Made by a program: the position numbers and the translations under genes. A stretch of 64,000 nucleotides of DNA from Myxococcota bacterium (GTDB lineage: Bacteria; Myxococcota_A; UBA796; CAJQPC01), in assembly GCA_023150775.1 (NCBI GenBank), contig JAKLKE010000003.1, positions 1-64,000 on the forward strand. The letters run 5' to 3'. Under the pieces are notes generated by a model. The model was not told where the DNA came from and did not search any database. It was given only the letters and a program-made list of their open reading frames with translations. Positions 1-9,302 of this stretch are shown here, one piece after another; position 1 is the stretch's first letter, and each line of letters starts with the position of its first letter.

Positions 1-44
1 CCTGATCCCCTGTTTTGACGACTCACGCAACTACCAAATAGCGT

Positions 45-461
45 CTAATTCGATCGACTTGAGCTGGGGGGAGTGTAATACGGCAGATGAAACCCGAGCC
101 GCGCGGCCTGGACCGCCAGCATGTTGGCCGCGTCGAGGCTGAAGAACCACACCCCCGGCTTTCCCTCGTGGACCACATACGTCCGCACGTTGAGCTCCGG
201 GAACGCTGAGACGCCGGGCAGCCAGTTCAGGCCGCGCGGCCCGACGTTCGCCATCCGAAACGGCACCACGCCGACCCAGGCCCGCCCCTCGTAGGTGTCA
301 AGGGTGATGTTCGGCGGCAGCAGGTCCCGGATCACCTCCGCCGGGAAGCTCCAGTGGGCGAACAGGAGATCGAGCCAAGACATCGTCATGTGCCAGGCCC
401 GATCGGGCAGCGGGTACGGGCGGTGCTCGGAGCGGTTGAGCAGGTCGGACCAGTCGATCAT
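45..461 (-). pseudogene. DUF2071 (YqjF-like) family protein, 3'-truncated
   Basis: LPPNITLDTYEGRAWVGVVPFRMANVGPRGLNWLPGVSAFPELNVRTYV...GVWFFSLDAANMLAVQAARLGFHLPYY is typical DUF2071 N-terminal half; after HLPYY the frame runs into TPPSSSRSN-stop, so the C-terminal half is missing. Confidence 0.7.
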
Positions 462-509
462 GTTCAGTCCTTTTTTGGGGGGAGCTGGAGCGCCACCTCG
501 GCCACACCC

Positions 510-812
510 TCACCCATACACGTAGCCCTTCTCCCCGCTGCCGCCGCCGCCCCAGGCGAGGGGCCGCCCAGCCATCTGGACACGAAAGACGGTGCGGAGC
601 TTGCCTTGGTAGAGCGCCGTCCTGCGACCGATCACCCGGCCCTGCCGATACGACGGGCAGCTCTTGGCTTGGTGCAAGGCCACCGTGCGCACGGTGAACG
701 CGGCCTCGGAGGAGACCGCCCAGAACCCCGTCTCAAAGCTGCCGTCCCCAAAGTCGGTCACGTTGAGATCGTCCCGACAGACGAAGTGCATCTCCACCAC
801 ACGCTGCGCCAC
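510..812 (-). CDS. hypothetical protein
   Basis: ORF upstream of and co-directional with the DUF2071 gene; protein-like composition (VVEMHFVCRDDLNVTDFGDGSFETGFWAVSSEAAFTVRTVALHQAKSCPSYRQGRVIG); no family recognised. Confidence 0.5.
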   Translation of the reverse strand: MAQRVVEMHFVCRDDLNVTDFGDGSFETGFWAVSSEAAFTVRTVALHQAKSCPSYRQGRVIGRRTALYQGKLRTVFRVQMAGRPLAWGGGGSGEKGYVYG

Positions 813-955
813 GTTGACCTCCTCAGCCCCGAGTAGCGCGTTGTGCCCACCTTGGCCCGACGCGTAGGCTCACATGCCGCGGGCCTCGACGCTGGCCTCG
901 ACGCCACCTCCAGCCCGACATAGGACTCCGCGTCCCCTTCGCGCTGGAGCCCGCC

Positions 956-1363
956 ATGTCTCACAGCCTGATCACCCGCGTCGGCGCCGTCTTCATGGCG
1001 CTTGGGGTCGCCGCCGCGGCGTATGGCGCCCACGGGCTGGAGAAGGTCGTGGCCGACCCGCATCTTGTGGAGGTCTGGGGCACGGGGGCGCGGCTGCACC
1101 TGTTTCATGGCCTCGGGCTGCTCGTCTTGGGGCGTATGGCGGCGCCGCCGAGGGCCACCGCGCCGCTTCTGGCCTTGGGGATCTTGCTGTTCTCGGGCTC
1201 GCTGTACACCATGGCGCTCACGAACCTGCGCTGGCTCGGGGCCATCACGCCCCTCGGGCCTGCTCGCCTGGCGAGGTCCGGGGGATGGGGCGGCGGACGC
1301 CCCTTGATTCATCGGCTTGATTGGGGGAGAATGACGGCTCCACACTCGGAGGATCCTTGCTGA
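956..1363 (+). CDS. DUF423 family membrane protein (C-terminus possibly frameshifted)
   Basis: GAVFMALGVAAAAYGAHGLEK...LHLFHGLGLLVLG...LLFSGSLYTMALTNLRWLGAITPLG matches DUF423 pattern; C-terminus after ITPLG is atypical. Confidence 0.7.
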   Translation: MSHSLITRVGAVFMALGVAAAAYGAHGLEKVVADPHLVEVWGTGARLHLFHGLGLLVLGRMAAPPRATAPLLALGILLFSGSLYTMALTNLRWLGAITPLGPARLARSGGWGGGRPLIHRLDWGRMTAPHSEDPC

Positions 1364-2130
1364 CGCTCTACCTCGCCTGCTTCGCGTTCGGGGCCGTGTT
1401 TGTCGGGGCCTCCGCGTTCATGGGCAACAAGGAGCTGGAGGCGGACGGCGGCGACATGGATGTCGGCGGCCATGACACGGACGCCGACGCCGACGCCGAC
1501 GCCACCCTCGACCACGATCACGACCTCGCCGGGCACGACGGCGCCGGAGATCACCCCGTCGGCCTCGGCAAAGAGCTCACCCTCGGCGGCAAAGACTTGG
1601 GCGCCGTTCATCAAGGCGACGCCCTGCACGACGCCGCGCTCACCATGCAGCAGGCCGCGCCTCGGGCGCCGCGGTTCAGGCCGCTGTTGAGCCTGCGCTT
1701 CTGGACCTACGCCATGACGGCGTTTGGGCTCGCCGGGGCGCTGTGTCGGCTGCTCAACCTGCCCTTCTTCTTGGAGCTGCCCGCGGCGCTCGTCCTGGGC
1801 CTCGGCGTCGGGCTCGGCGCGGCCTGGGCGATTCATTCGCTCAAGGTGAGCACGGTCTCAACGGACCAAAACCTCAAGAGCCTCGTCGGCGGCGAAGCCA
1901 CGGTGCTCTTGCCGGTCTCTTCCGGCCAGCTCGGCAAGGTGCGGATGCGCCTGGGCGACCAAGACGTCGAGCTGACCGCGACCACCCGCGAAGAGGCGCC
2001 GATCCCCCGCGGCACCACAGCCTTCGTCATCGCCATGAACGGCGACCGCGTCGAGGTCGCCTCGCTGCGCTCTCTGGACCCAATCGCCGCCAAACAGCGG
2101 GCGCGTGTGGCGCCGCCGCAGGCGCGCTGA
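1321..2130 (+). CDS. NfeD-like / OB-fold membrane protein (YqiJ-type), partner of flotillins
   Basis: Two hydrophobic segments, Asp/His-rich linker, C-terminal OB-like domain (LVGGEATVLLPVSSGQLGKVRMRLGDQDVELTA); directly upstream of flotillin genes. Start uncertain (TTG at 1321 or 1357). Confidence 0.7.
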   Translation: MGENDGSTLGGSLLTLYLACFAFGAVFVGASAFMGNKELEADGGDMDVGGHDTDADADADATLDHDHDLAGHDGAGDHPVGLGKELTLGGKDLGAVHQGDALHDAALTMQQAAPRAPRFRPLLSLRFWTYAMTAFGLAGALCRLLNLPFFLELPAALVLGLGVGLGAAWAIHSLKVSTVSTDQNLKSLVGGEATVLLPVSSGQLGKVRMRLGDQDVELTATTREEAPIPRGTTAFVIAMNGDRVEVASLRSLDPIAAKQRARVAPPQAR

Positions 2131-2160
2131 CCCCTCAACCACCCACCTGGAGGTCCCCGA

Positions 2161-3459
2161 ATGGGAACCATCGTCGGCACCTTGTGTGCCCTCCTCGCCG
2201 GGCTCTTCGTCGTCGGTTTTATCGGCGCGGTCGCGCAGGCCTTCGTCTACATCTGTGAGCCCAACGAGGTGCTCGTCATCTCCGGGCGGCAACGCCAGCT
2301 CACCGACGGATCCAGCGCCGGCTACCGGGTGATCACCTCCGGGCGCGCCTTCCGTTTCCCGATCATCGAGCGGGCCGAGCGTATGGACATGCGCGCCCTG
2401 CCCATCGACATCAAGATCGCCAACGCCTACTCCAAAGGCGGCATCCCGCTCACCGTTCACGCCGTCGCCAACGTGAAGATCTCCCGCGACCCGGCCTTCA
2501 TCGGCAACGCCATCGAGCGCTTCTTGGGCCAAGACATCGGCGAGATCCGGCGCGTGGCCAAAGAGACGCTGGAGGGCCACCTGCGCGGCGTGCTCGCCAC
2601 GCTCACCCCTGAGGAGGTCAACGAGGACCGCCTCAAGTTCGCCCAGCAGCTCGTGGACGAGTCCGACGACGACTTCCGCCGCCTCGGGCTCCAGCTCGAC
2701 ACGCTCAAGATTCAGGCCGTGTCCGACGACGTACATTACCTCGCGAGCATCGGCCGCCAGCGCATCGCCGTCGTGCTCCGTGACGCCGAGATGGCCGAGT
2801 CTACGGCGAAGTCCGAGGCCGAGCGCAAAGAGGCCGAGGCCAACCAGCTCGGTCAGGTGGCCAACGAGAAGGCCAGCGGCGCCATCGCCGCCGCCGAGAA
2901 CGACGTCGCCCGCGTGCGCGCCGAGATCACCGCGATCAGCCAGATCGAGATCGAGAAGACCCAACAAGGCGCCTTGCAGGCCCGCGCAGAGGCCGAACAA
3001 GAGCTGCAAGAGATCCGCAAACGCCTCGAAGAGCTGCGCCTTCAGGCCGACGTGGTCTTGCCCGCCCAAGCCGAGCAGCAGGCCCAGGCCTTACGCGCCC
3101 GGGGCGACGCCGCGAGCATCGAAGAGAACGGCCGCGCCATGGCCCTGGTGCTCCAGATGATGACTGAAGCGTGGCTTCGCGCCGGCAAAGACGCGAAAGA
3201 CATCTTCCTCATCCAGAACCTCGAGACCGTGCTCAGGACCGTCACCGAGAAGGTCAACGCCGTGTCCATCGACGAGATCAACCTCATCGACGGCGGCGAC
3301 GGCACCGCGCTCCCCAACTACGTCGCCTCGTACCCCGCCATGGTCAGCCGCGTGCTGCGTGAGCTGAACGACTCCACGGGCGTAGACGTGCTCGGCATCC
3401 TCTCCAGCGGCGCCAAGCCCGGCGCCCCCGCGGCCCTGATCACTGAAGAGGTGAAGTGA
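2161..3459 (+). CDS. flotillin / SPFH domain protein
   Basis: N-terminal membrane segment, ICEPNEVLVISGRQ...GYRVITSGRAFRFPIIERAERMDMRALPIDIKIANAYSKGGIPLTV, followed by Ala/Glu-rich coiled coil. Confidence 0.88.
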   Translation: MGTIVGTLCALLAGLFVVGFIGAVAQAFVYICEPNEVLVISGRQRQLTDGSSAGYRVITSGRAFRFPIIERAERMDMRALPIDIKIANAYSKGGIPLTVHAVANVKISRDPAFIGNAIERFLGQDIGEIRRVAKETLEGHLRGVLATLTPEEVNEDRLKFAQQLVDESDDDFRRLGLQLDTLKIQAVSDDVHYLASIGRQRIAVVLRDAEMAESTAKSEAERKEAEANQLGQVANEKASGAIAAAENDVARVRAEITAISQIEIEKTQQGALQARAEAEQELQEIRKRLEELRLQADVVLPAQAEQQAQALRARGDAASIEENGRAMALVLQMMTEAWLRAGKDAKDIFLIQNLETVLRTVTEKVNAVSIDEINLIDGGDGTALPNYVASYPAMVSRVLRELNDSTGVDVLGILSSGAKPGAPAALITEEVK

Positions 3460-4733
3460 TGGACATCGAGAACCTGCTGAGCCTCTTCCTCGTGGCGATG
3501 GTCGTGGTCGGCGGCGGCGGCATCGCCGTCATGTTCACCATCCGCAACCTGCTGTTCATCAGCGGCCCCAACGAGGTGCTCGTCTTCTCCGGCGCCTCGG
3601 ACAGCGACGGCCGCGGCTACGTCACCGTGAAGGGCGGCCGCCGCGTGCGGGTGCCGATCATCGAGCGCGTCAGCCGCATCGACCTCACGAACATGACCGT
3701 CGATGTCTCGGTGACCAACGCCTACTCCAAAGGCGGCATCCCGCTCACGGTGCAGGGCGTGGCGAACCTCAAGATCGCCGGTCACCAGCCCACCTTGGGC
3801 AACGCCCTGGAGCGGTTTCTGGACCGCCCCCGCGAAGACATCATCAAGATCGCCAAAGACACCCTCGAAGGCGCTCTGCGCGGCGTGCTCAGCCAGCTCA
3901 CCCCTGAAGAGGTGAACGAAGACAAGCTCGCCTTCGCCCAGAAGCTCTTGGAGGAGGCCGAGCACGACCTCACCCGCCTGGGCCTGGCGCTCGACACCCT
4001 CAAGATCCAGAACGTGAGTGATGAGGTCGGCTACCTCAACTCCATCGGGCGCAAGTCGTCCGCCGAGCTGAACCGCAAGGCGAAGATCGCCGAGGCCGAC
4101 GCCAAGGCCGCGTCGATGTTCCGCGACGCCGACAACCGCCAGAAGGCCCGCCTCGCCGAGTGTGGCGCCGCGGTGCAGATCTCCCAGGCTGAAGGCAACC
4201 GCATCGTTCAAGACGCCCAGACCCGCCGGGCGGCCTTGGTCGCCAAAGAGGTCGGCGCGGTGCAGGCGCTCATCGCCCGCGCCCAGGCCGAGGTGAAGGT
4301 GCAGGAGGCCCGCGTAGAGCAGGTGCGGCGGCGGCTTGAGGCCGACGTCATCGCCCCGGCCCACGCCGACATGGAGGCCAAGGTCGCCCACGCCAAAGGC
4401 AGCGCGGCGAAGATCATCGAGGACGGCAAAGCCACCGCCGCCGTGCTCGACCAGATGATCATCACCTGGCAGCAGGGCGGTGATCAGGCCCGGGACATCT
4501 TCCTCATGCAGAAGCTCCAGGCGCTCATGGACTCCCTCGTGGGCACGATCTCCGACGTCGAGATCAACCGCCTCACGGTTTTGCCGTCAGACAACGGTCG
4601 CGCCGCGCAGTCTGTGCGGCTGGTCGAGGAGCTCCGCGCGGGCATCGGCGTAGACCTGCCCAAGCTGCTCACCGACTTCAGCCAGTCTCGCGGCTTGCCC
4701 GCGCCCGCGCGGCGGGATAAGCCAGCGCAGTAA
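3456..4733 (+). CDS. flotillin / SPFH domain protein (tandem paralogue)
   Basis: SGPNEVLVFSGASDSDGRGYVTVKGGRRVRVPIIERVSRIDLTNMTVDVSVTNAYSKGGIPLTVQGVANLKI; overlaps the preceding stop by 4 nt. Confidence 0.88.
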   Translation: MMDIENLLSLFLVAMVVVGGGGIAVMFTIRNLLFISGPNEVLVFSGASDSDGRGYVTVKGGRRVRVPIIERVSRIDLTNMTVDVSVTNAYSKGGIPLTVQGVANLKIAGHQPTLGNALERFLDRPREDIIKIAKDTLEGALRGVLSQLTPEEVNEDKLAFAQKLLEEAEHDLTRLGLALDTLKIQNVSDEVGYLNSIGRKSSAELNRKAKIAEADAKAASMFRDADNRQKARLAECGAAVQISQAEGNRIVQDAQTRRAALVAKEVGAVQALIARAQAEVKVQEARVEQVRRRLEADVIAPAHADMEAKVAHAKGSAAKIIEDGKATAAVLDQMIITWQQGGDQARDIFLMQKLQALMDSLVGTISDVEINRLTVLPSDNGRAAQSVRLVEELRAGIGVDLPKLLTDFSQSRGLPAPARRDKPAQ

Positions 4734-4766
4734 CCGTCGTCCCCACAGGATCGGCGGCGCCCCGGA

Positions 4767-6599
4767 TTGCGGCGCCGATCCTCTCCTCTGGAGCCCCTCA
4801 TTCCTGATCTGTACGGCAACCTAGAGGGCCTCAAGTCCTCCCAGGTGAAGTCCCTCAAGGCGCTCTACGACAGGCGCCTCCCCCAAGACCGCTTCGTCAC
4901 CCCCGAGCTAGCCCGTCGATTGACCGAGCTGGCGAGAGAGCTGCACCGGCAGCTCGGCGTGACGGTTGACCGCGTCGGCTTCATCGAGCACGTCATCGTC
5001 GGCGACGCCCATCAGGTGTTTATCCCTGACCTGGGCCGCTCCCGCGCCGGTGAGGCACGATTCCGTGGTCTGCGGCTCATCGTGGCCCAGCTTCGTGGTG
5101 AAGGCATCACGAAGGACAACCTCACCGACCTCGGCCTCTTGCGCCTCGACACCATCGTCACCATCGCCGCGGGCATCGACGGCCTGCCGGGTGACATCGA
5201 GTACGCCTACGCCTTGCCGCCGGAGGAGGCCCGCGCCGCCCGAGAGGCCCGGGGCGAGGGGGAGGGCCCCAAGGTCGGCGACAACAAGGGCCTCGACGAC
5301 ACGATGTTCCGTGTCGAGAAGCGCCCGTCGGTTCACCGCTGGGAAGAAGACTACAAGGCCTTCATCGACGACCTGGAGGCCCGCTTCACCCGCTCCGGCG
5401 CGCTCAAGCGGGTCGATGGCCGCCAGCGGGCGATCCTCGTCGCCGTGAGCCTCAACCAGAGCGCCCAGGAGGCCCGGCTGAGCCTGGAGGAGCTCGAGCG
5501 CCTCACCACCACGGCGGGCCTAGAGGTGGTCGACCGCGCCCTGCAGGTTCGCCGTGAGGCCGACAACCGCACGCTCATCGGCAAAGGCAAGCTCCAAGAG
5601 CTGCTGTTGAAGGCGATGCACCTAGGCGCCGAGGTGCTCATCTTCGACGGTGAGCTGAGCCCGAGCCAGCTCCGCAACATCGCCACCGAGACCGAGCTCG
5701 CCGTGCTCGACCGCACCCAGCTCATCCTCGACATCTTCGCCCAGCGCGCCACCACCCGCGAGGGCAAGCTCCAGGTGGAGCTGGCCCAGCTCCGTTACCG
5801 CAAGCCGCGCCTGGCGATCATGCCCACGGCCATGAGCCGCCTCACCGGCGGCATCGGCGGGCGGGGCCCCGGCGAGACGAAGCTGGAGATCAACCGCCGA
5901 CGAGCCGACGAGCGCCTCGACCGCGTCGCCGCCCAGCTCAAAGAGCTCGGCAAACAGCGCGGGCGCCGCCGCGACCGCCGCAAACGGGTGAACCTGCCGC
6001 TCGTCGCCATCTGCGGCTACACCAACGCCGGCAAGTCCACCCTGCTCAACACCATGACCAACGCCAAGGTGGACGCAGAGGACAAGCTCTTCGCCACGTT
6101 GGACCCCACCTCTCGCCGGATGCGTTTCCCTGAAGAGCGTGAGGTGATCCTCACCGACACCGTCGGGTTCATCCGCCGCCTGCCCAAGGAGCTCATCGAG
6201 GCCTTCCGATCCACCTTGGAGGAGGTCGTCGAGGCCGATCTCCTGCTCCACGTCGTCGACGCCGCCTCCGGCGAGCTGGACGTTCACATGCGCGAGGTGG
6301 ATCGTGTGCTCAAGCAGCTCGACGCGCACGAGATCCCCCGGGTCGTCGTGTTCAACAAGGCCGATCAGCTCAGCCCTGAGGCCCAGGCTGACCTTCAGCA
6401 GGAGCGCGGCGGCCTGCTCGTGAGCGCGCTCACCCGCGAGGGCCTCGACACCCTGCTGGTCGAGGTGGAGCGGCAGATCTTCCGAGATCGCGCCGCCAAA
6501 GCCAAGAGCGCACAACAAGACGACCAAGAGGATGAAGAGATCATCGACCCCGAGTCTTGGGATGAGCTGCCCGCCCCGGTGGGGGATGGTCAGGCCTAG
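4767..6599 (+). CDS. hflX: GTPase HflX with extended N-terminal domain
   Basis: HflX domain followed by G domain: GGIGGRGPGETKLE, CGYTNAGKSTLLN, LTDTVGFIRRLPKELIEAFRSTLEEV, VFNKAD. Confidence 0.92.
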   Translation: MRRRSSPLEPLIPDLYGNLEGLKSSQVKSLKALYDRRLPQDRFVTPELARRLTELARELHRQLGVTVDRVGFIEHVIVGDAHQVFIPDLGRSRAGEARFRGLRLIVAQLRGEGITKDNLTDLGLLRLDTIVTIAAGIDGLPGDIEYAYALPPEEARAAREARGEGEGPKVGDNKGLDDTMFRVEKRPSVHRWEEDYKAFIDDLEARFTRSGALKRVDGRQRAILVAVSLNQSAQEARLSLEELERLTTTAGLEVVDRALQVRREADNRTLIGKGKLQELLLKAMHLGAEVLIFDGELSPSQLRNIATETELAVLDRTQLILDIFAQRATTREGKLQVELAQLRYRKPRLAIMPTAMSRLTGGIGGRGPGETKLEINRRRADERLDRVAAQLKELGKQRGRRRDRRKRVNLPLVAICGYTNAGKSTLLNTMTNAKVDAEDKLFATLDPTSRRMRFPEEREVILTDTVGFIRRLPKELIEAFRSTLEEVVEADLLLHVVDAASGELDVHMREVDRVLKQLDAHEIPRVVVFNKADQLSPEAQADLQQERGGLLVSALTREGLDTLLVEVERQIFRDRAAKAKSAQQDDQEDEEIIDPESWDELPAPVGDGQA

Positions 6600-6713
6600 T
6601 CCGGGGGTTCAACGGCGCGCTCTGTCCGTGATCTTGCAGGTACTTGCGGAGTGGACGGGGTGCGGCTAAAACAGAAGCTGCCGAAAGCGGCACCCAACAA
6701 CGGAGACGCCCAA

Positions 6714-7238
6714 ATGAACAAACTCTTCCTGGCTTCCCTCGCCGTCGCGAGCTTCATCGCGTGTGATGGTGGCGACAAGACCTGCGACTCTGGCGAGGTC
6801 TGTGACAGCCTCGGCAGCGACAGCGGCTCGGACTGCACCAACCTCGCCACGGCCCTCGGCGACATCACCTACGACTGTGACGTCGATGGTTACTTCTACG
6901 ACGTGAACTACATCGGCTGGGGCTCGTCCCCCGAGATGTACATCTACCAGTCGGGCTCGGACAACCCCTGGAACGAGGTTCACCCCTTCCCCGCCGACCC
7001 CTACGAGTTCGACCCGAACGGCTGCTCCGAGCTCTACTACCTCGCGCTCGACAGCGTCAGCAGCATTGGCGAAGTGGTCGAGGGCTCCACCACCCTGTTC
7101 AGCTGCGACATGATCAGCACGTTGACCTGGCTCGTCTACGCCTACGACACCGACGGCAACGCCGTTGAGTGCGTCGGCTTCGGCGACGACGTGGCCGCGA
7201 CCAACAGCTTCTTCGGCGCTTCCTGCCCCGAGATCTGA
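6714..7238 (+). CDS. small secreted lipoprotein, member 1 of a local paralogous family
   Basis: MNKLFLASLAVASFIACDGGD lipobox-like signal; shares GW-x-SSP and W-E-x-HPFPA-x(3-4)-FDP-x-GC with the ORF at 7833. Confidence 0.75.
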   Translation: MNKLFLASLAVASFIACDGGDKTCDSGEVCDSLGSDSGSDCTNLATALGDITYDCDVDGYFYDVNYIGWGSSPEMYIYQSGSDNPWNEVHPFPADPYEFDPNGCSELYYLALDSVSSIGEVVEGSTTLFSCDMISTLTWLVYAYDTDGNAVECVGFGDDVAATNSFFGASCPEI

Positions 7239-7264
7239 TCTTGTGCTCCTTCGGGAGTCCATCG

Positions 7265-7299
7265 GCCCCCGCGCGCCTCGGCTCGCGGGGGCTTTTTTT
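7265..7299 (+). terminator. Rho-independent terminator
   Basis: GCCCCCGCG (7265-7273) / CGCGGGGGC (7284-7292) perfect stem followed by T7. Confidence 0.88.
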
Positions 7300-7345
7300 G
7301 TTGGGGCTCACGACAAGTCGCCCCACGCTGAGGCACACTGCTCTC

Positions 7346-7828
7346 ATGCTCACCGGGCCGCTCCTCACCCTCTGGCTCTTCGCCTGCGAGATCCCAAACC
7401 CCGAGGCGCCCTCGTTCTATGAGGGCCCCGCGCTGATCACCGACGTGGTGACGGCCTGCGACGCCGATCGGGATGAGCGCCGGATCGAGATCCGCACCGA
7501 GGGCTGGACGTCCGGCGGCCTGATCTCGATGAGCCTCGACGGCGCACGTTTTGAGAGCCACAAGCTGCTCTCCGTCGAGGCCGCCGAGGACGGCGCCTGG
7601 GACGTGCTCGCGCTCACCCTCGACGTGCTGCCCGACCCCGTGGAGGTCGTCGCCGACGCCTCGACGGCTTACCTCTGCGACCCGTCCACTGAAGAGGCCC
7701 TCGCCTGGCGCCTCGTGGTCTACGACGCCTTCACCCGCGAGGTGAGCGACTGCCGTGTGTGGGGCCCTGACTTAGACTGGAACGCCGTCGCCGGCTACTC
7801 GACCTGCGACAAACGCCTGGAGGAGTGA
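7346..7828 (+). CDS. small secreted lipoprotein, divergent member 2 of local family
   Basis: MLTGPLLTLWLFACEIPNPEAP lipobox-like signal; GWTSGGLISMSLDG and C-terminal LVVYD...CRVWG...STC pattern parallel to neighbours. Confidence 0.65.
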   Translation: MLTGPLLTLWLFACEIPNPEAPSFYEGPALITDVVTACDADRDERRIEIRTEGWTSGGLISMSLDGARFESHKLLSVEAAEDGAWDVLALTLDVLPDPVEVVADASTAYLCDPSTEEALAWRLVVYDAFTREVSDCRVWGPDLDWNAVAGYSTCDKRLEE

Positions 7829-7832
7829 GGCG

Positions 7833-8375
7833 ATGCTGTTCTTCGGGATGATGGGCCTCTGCCTCCAGACCTGCGGTGTGGGCCCCGAGCCGCCGCGCCC
7901 CGACACCGGCTGGTGGGGCGGCTGGGACTCCCGCGGCTGGGACACCGACTGGTGGGACACCGGCGACGAGGGCTGCGACGCCCTCGACACCACCCTGGAC
8001 CGCGTCGAGCAGTCCTTTATCGACGCCATCTGGCGCCATGACGTGTACACCGTCGGCTGGATGTCATCGCCCGACCTGCTCATCACCCGCGCCGTCGAGC
8101 CCGCCTGGACCGAGCAGCACCCCTTCCCCGCCGCGTCCTTTGAGTACGACCCCGCGGGCTGCTGGGACCACTTCCGGCTTGACCTCACCCTCGTGGCCGA
8201 CACCAGCGCCGTGGTCGAGGGTGAGACGACGCTGTTCACCGAGGCCGACGGCCCCAACCTCAGCTACGCGATCCTGATCTACGACATCGACCAGCGCGCC
8301 GTGGGCTGCTGGAGCTGGGGCCTCGACCCGGCGAGCGCCGCCACCGCCATCGGCACGTCCTGCGATGTGATCTAG
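7833..8375 (+). CDS. small secreted protein, member 3 of local family
   Basis: GWMSSPDLLITRAVEPAWTEQHPFPAASFEYDPAGC...VVEGETTLF...ILIYDIDQRAVGCWSWG aligns by eye with the 6714 protein. Confidence 0.75.
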   Translation: MLFFGMMGLCLQTCGVGPEPPRPDTGWWGGWDSRGWDTDWWDTGDEGCDALDTTLDRVEQSFIDAIWRHDVYTVGWMSSPDLLITRAVEPAWTEQHPFPAASFEYDPAGCWDHFRLDLTLVADTSAVVEGETTLFTEADGPNLSYAILIYDIDQRAVGCWSWGLDPASAATAIGTSCDVI

Positions 8376-9289
8376 GCGGTGAGGCTCAAGGCGAGCTGCA
8401 CCGCGGCCTCCATCGACGCCGGATCCGCGCGGTCTTGGCCGTAGAGGTCATCGGCGGTGCCGTGGTCTACGGACGTGCGCACGATGGGCAGGCCCAAGGT
8501 CCAGTTCACCGAGCGCCCGAAGTCGATGAGCTTGAGCGGGGCGAGGCCCTGGTCGTGGTACATCGCGACCACCATGTCGGCGCGGCCGTCGAGCATCCAA
8601 CGAAAGGCGGCCTCGGCGGAGACCGGGCCCTCGACGGTGAGGCCCTCGGCCCGGGCGGCGGCGATGGCCGGGCCGATGATGTCGAGCTCTTCACGGCCCA
8701 AGAGCCCGCCGTCCCCGGCGTGGGGGTTGAGCCCGCAGACGAGCAGGCGCGGCTGGGCGATGCCCAGGCGGTCGCTGAGCTCGGCGCTAGAGACCCGCAG
8801 GGTGCGCAGCACCAGCGGCTTGGTGATCGCCTGGGCCACACGTTTGATCGGCAGGTGCACCGTCACCAACGAGACCCGCAGCGCCCCGCCGACGAAGGCC
8901 ATCACCGGATCGGCCACGCCACACAGCTCCCCCAAGAACGTCGTGTGGCCGGGGTGCTGAAAGCCCCGCGCGGCGAGGCGGGCCTTGTGAATCGGCCCGG
9001 TCACCAAGGCCCGCCCGCGGCCCTCCAGGCAGGCTGAGACCGCGAGGCGCAGGGCGGCGATCTCGACGGGCTCACCCTCTCCGAGCGCCGCGAGGGGGTC
9101 GAGGGCCCGAAGCCCACCTTCCCCCTCCTCTAGCCGGGAGACGACGCGCAGGTCGGGGGCGACCCGCAGAAGCTCCGGGAGATCCCCGATCAACACCGCG
9201 TCGAGGCCCAGACGGCGCGCGGCCTTCACCGCCACCTCCGCGCCGACGCCGCGGGGGTCGCCAGGGGTGATGAGGAGCGGCGGGGTCAT
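8372..9289 (-). CDS. pdxA: 4-hydroxythreonine-4-phosphate dehydrogenase PdxA
   Basis: LLITPGDPRGVGAEVAVKA, GHTTFLGELCG, CGLNPHAGDGGLLGREE, VVAMYHDQGLAPLKLIDFGRSVNWTLGLPIVRTSVDHGTA. Confidence 0.93.
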   Translation of the reverse strand: MTPPLLITPGDPRGVGAEVAVKAARRLGLDAVLIGDLPELLRVAPDLRVVSRLEEGEGGLRALDPLAALGEGEPVEIAALRLAVSACLEGRGRALVTGPIHKARLAARGFQHPGHTTFLGELCGVADPVMAFVGGALRVSLVTVHLPIKRVAQAITKPLVLRTLRVSSAELSDRLGIAQPRLLVCGLNPHAGDGGLLGREELDIIGPAIAAARAEGLTVEGPVSAEAAFRWMLDGRADMVVAMYHDQGLAPLKLIDFGRSVNWTLGLPIVRTSVDHGTADDLYGQDRADPASMEAAVQLALSLTA

Positions 9290-9302
9290 TCGTCTTTGGG
9301 CC

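Noticed and set aside
1858-3069. 403-aa - strand ORF
   Set aside because: Antisense to NfeD-like/flotillin genes; low-complexity translation.
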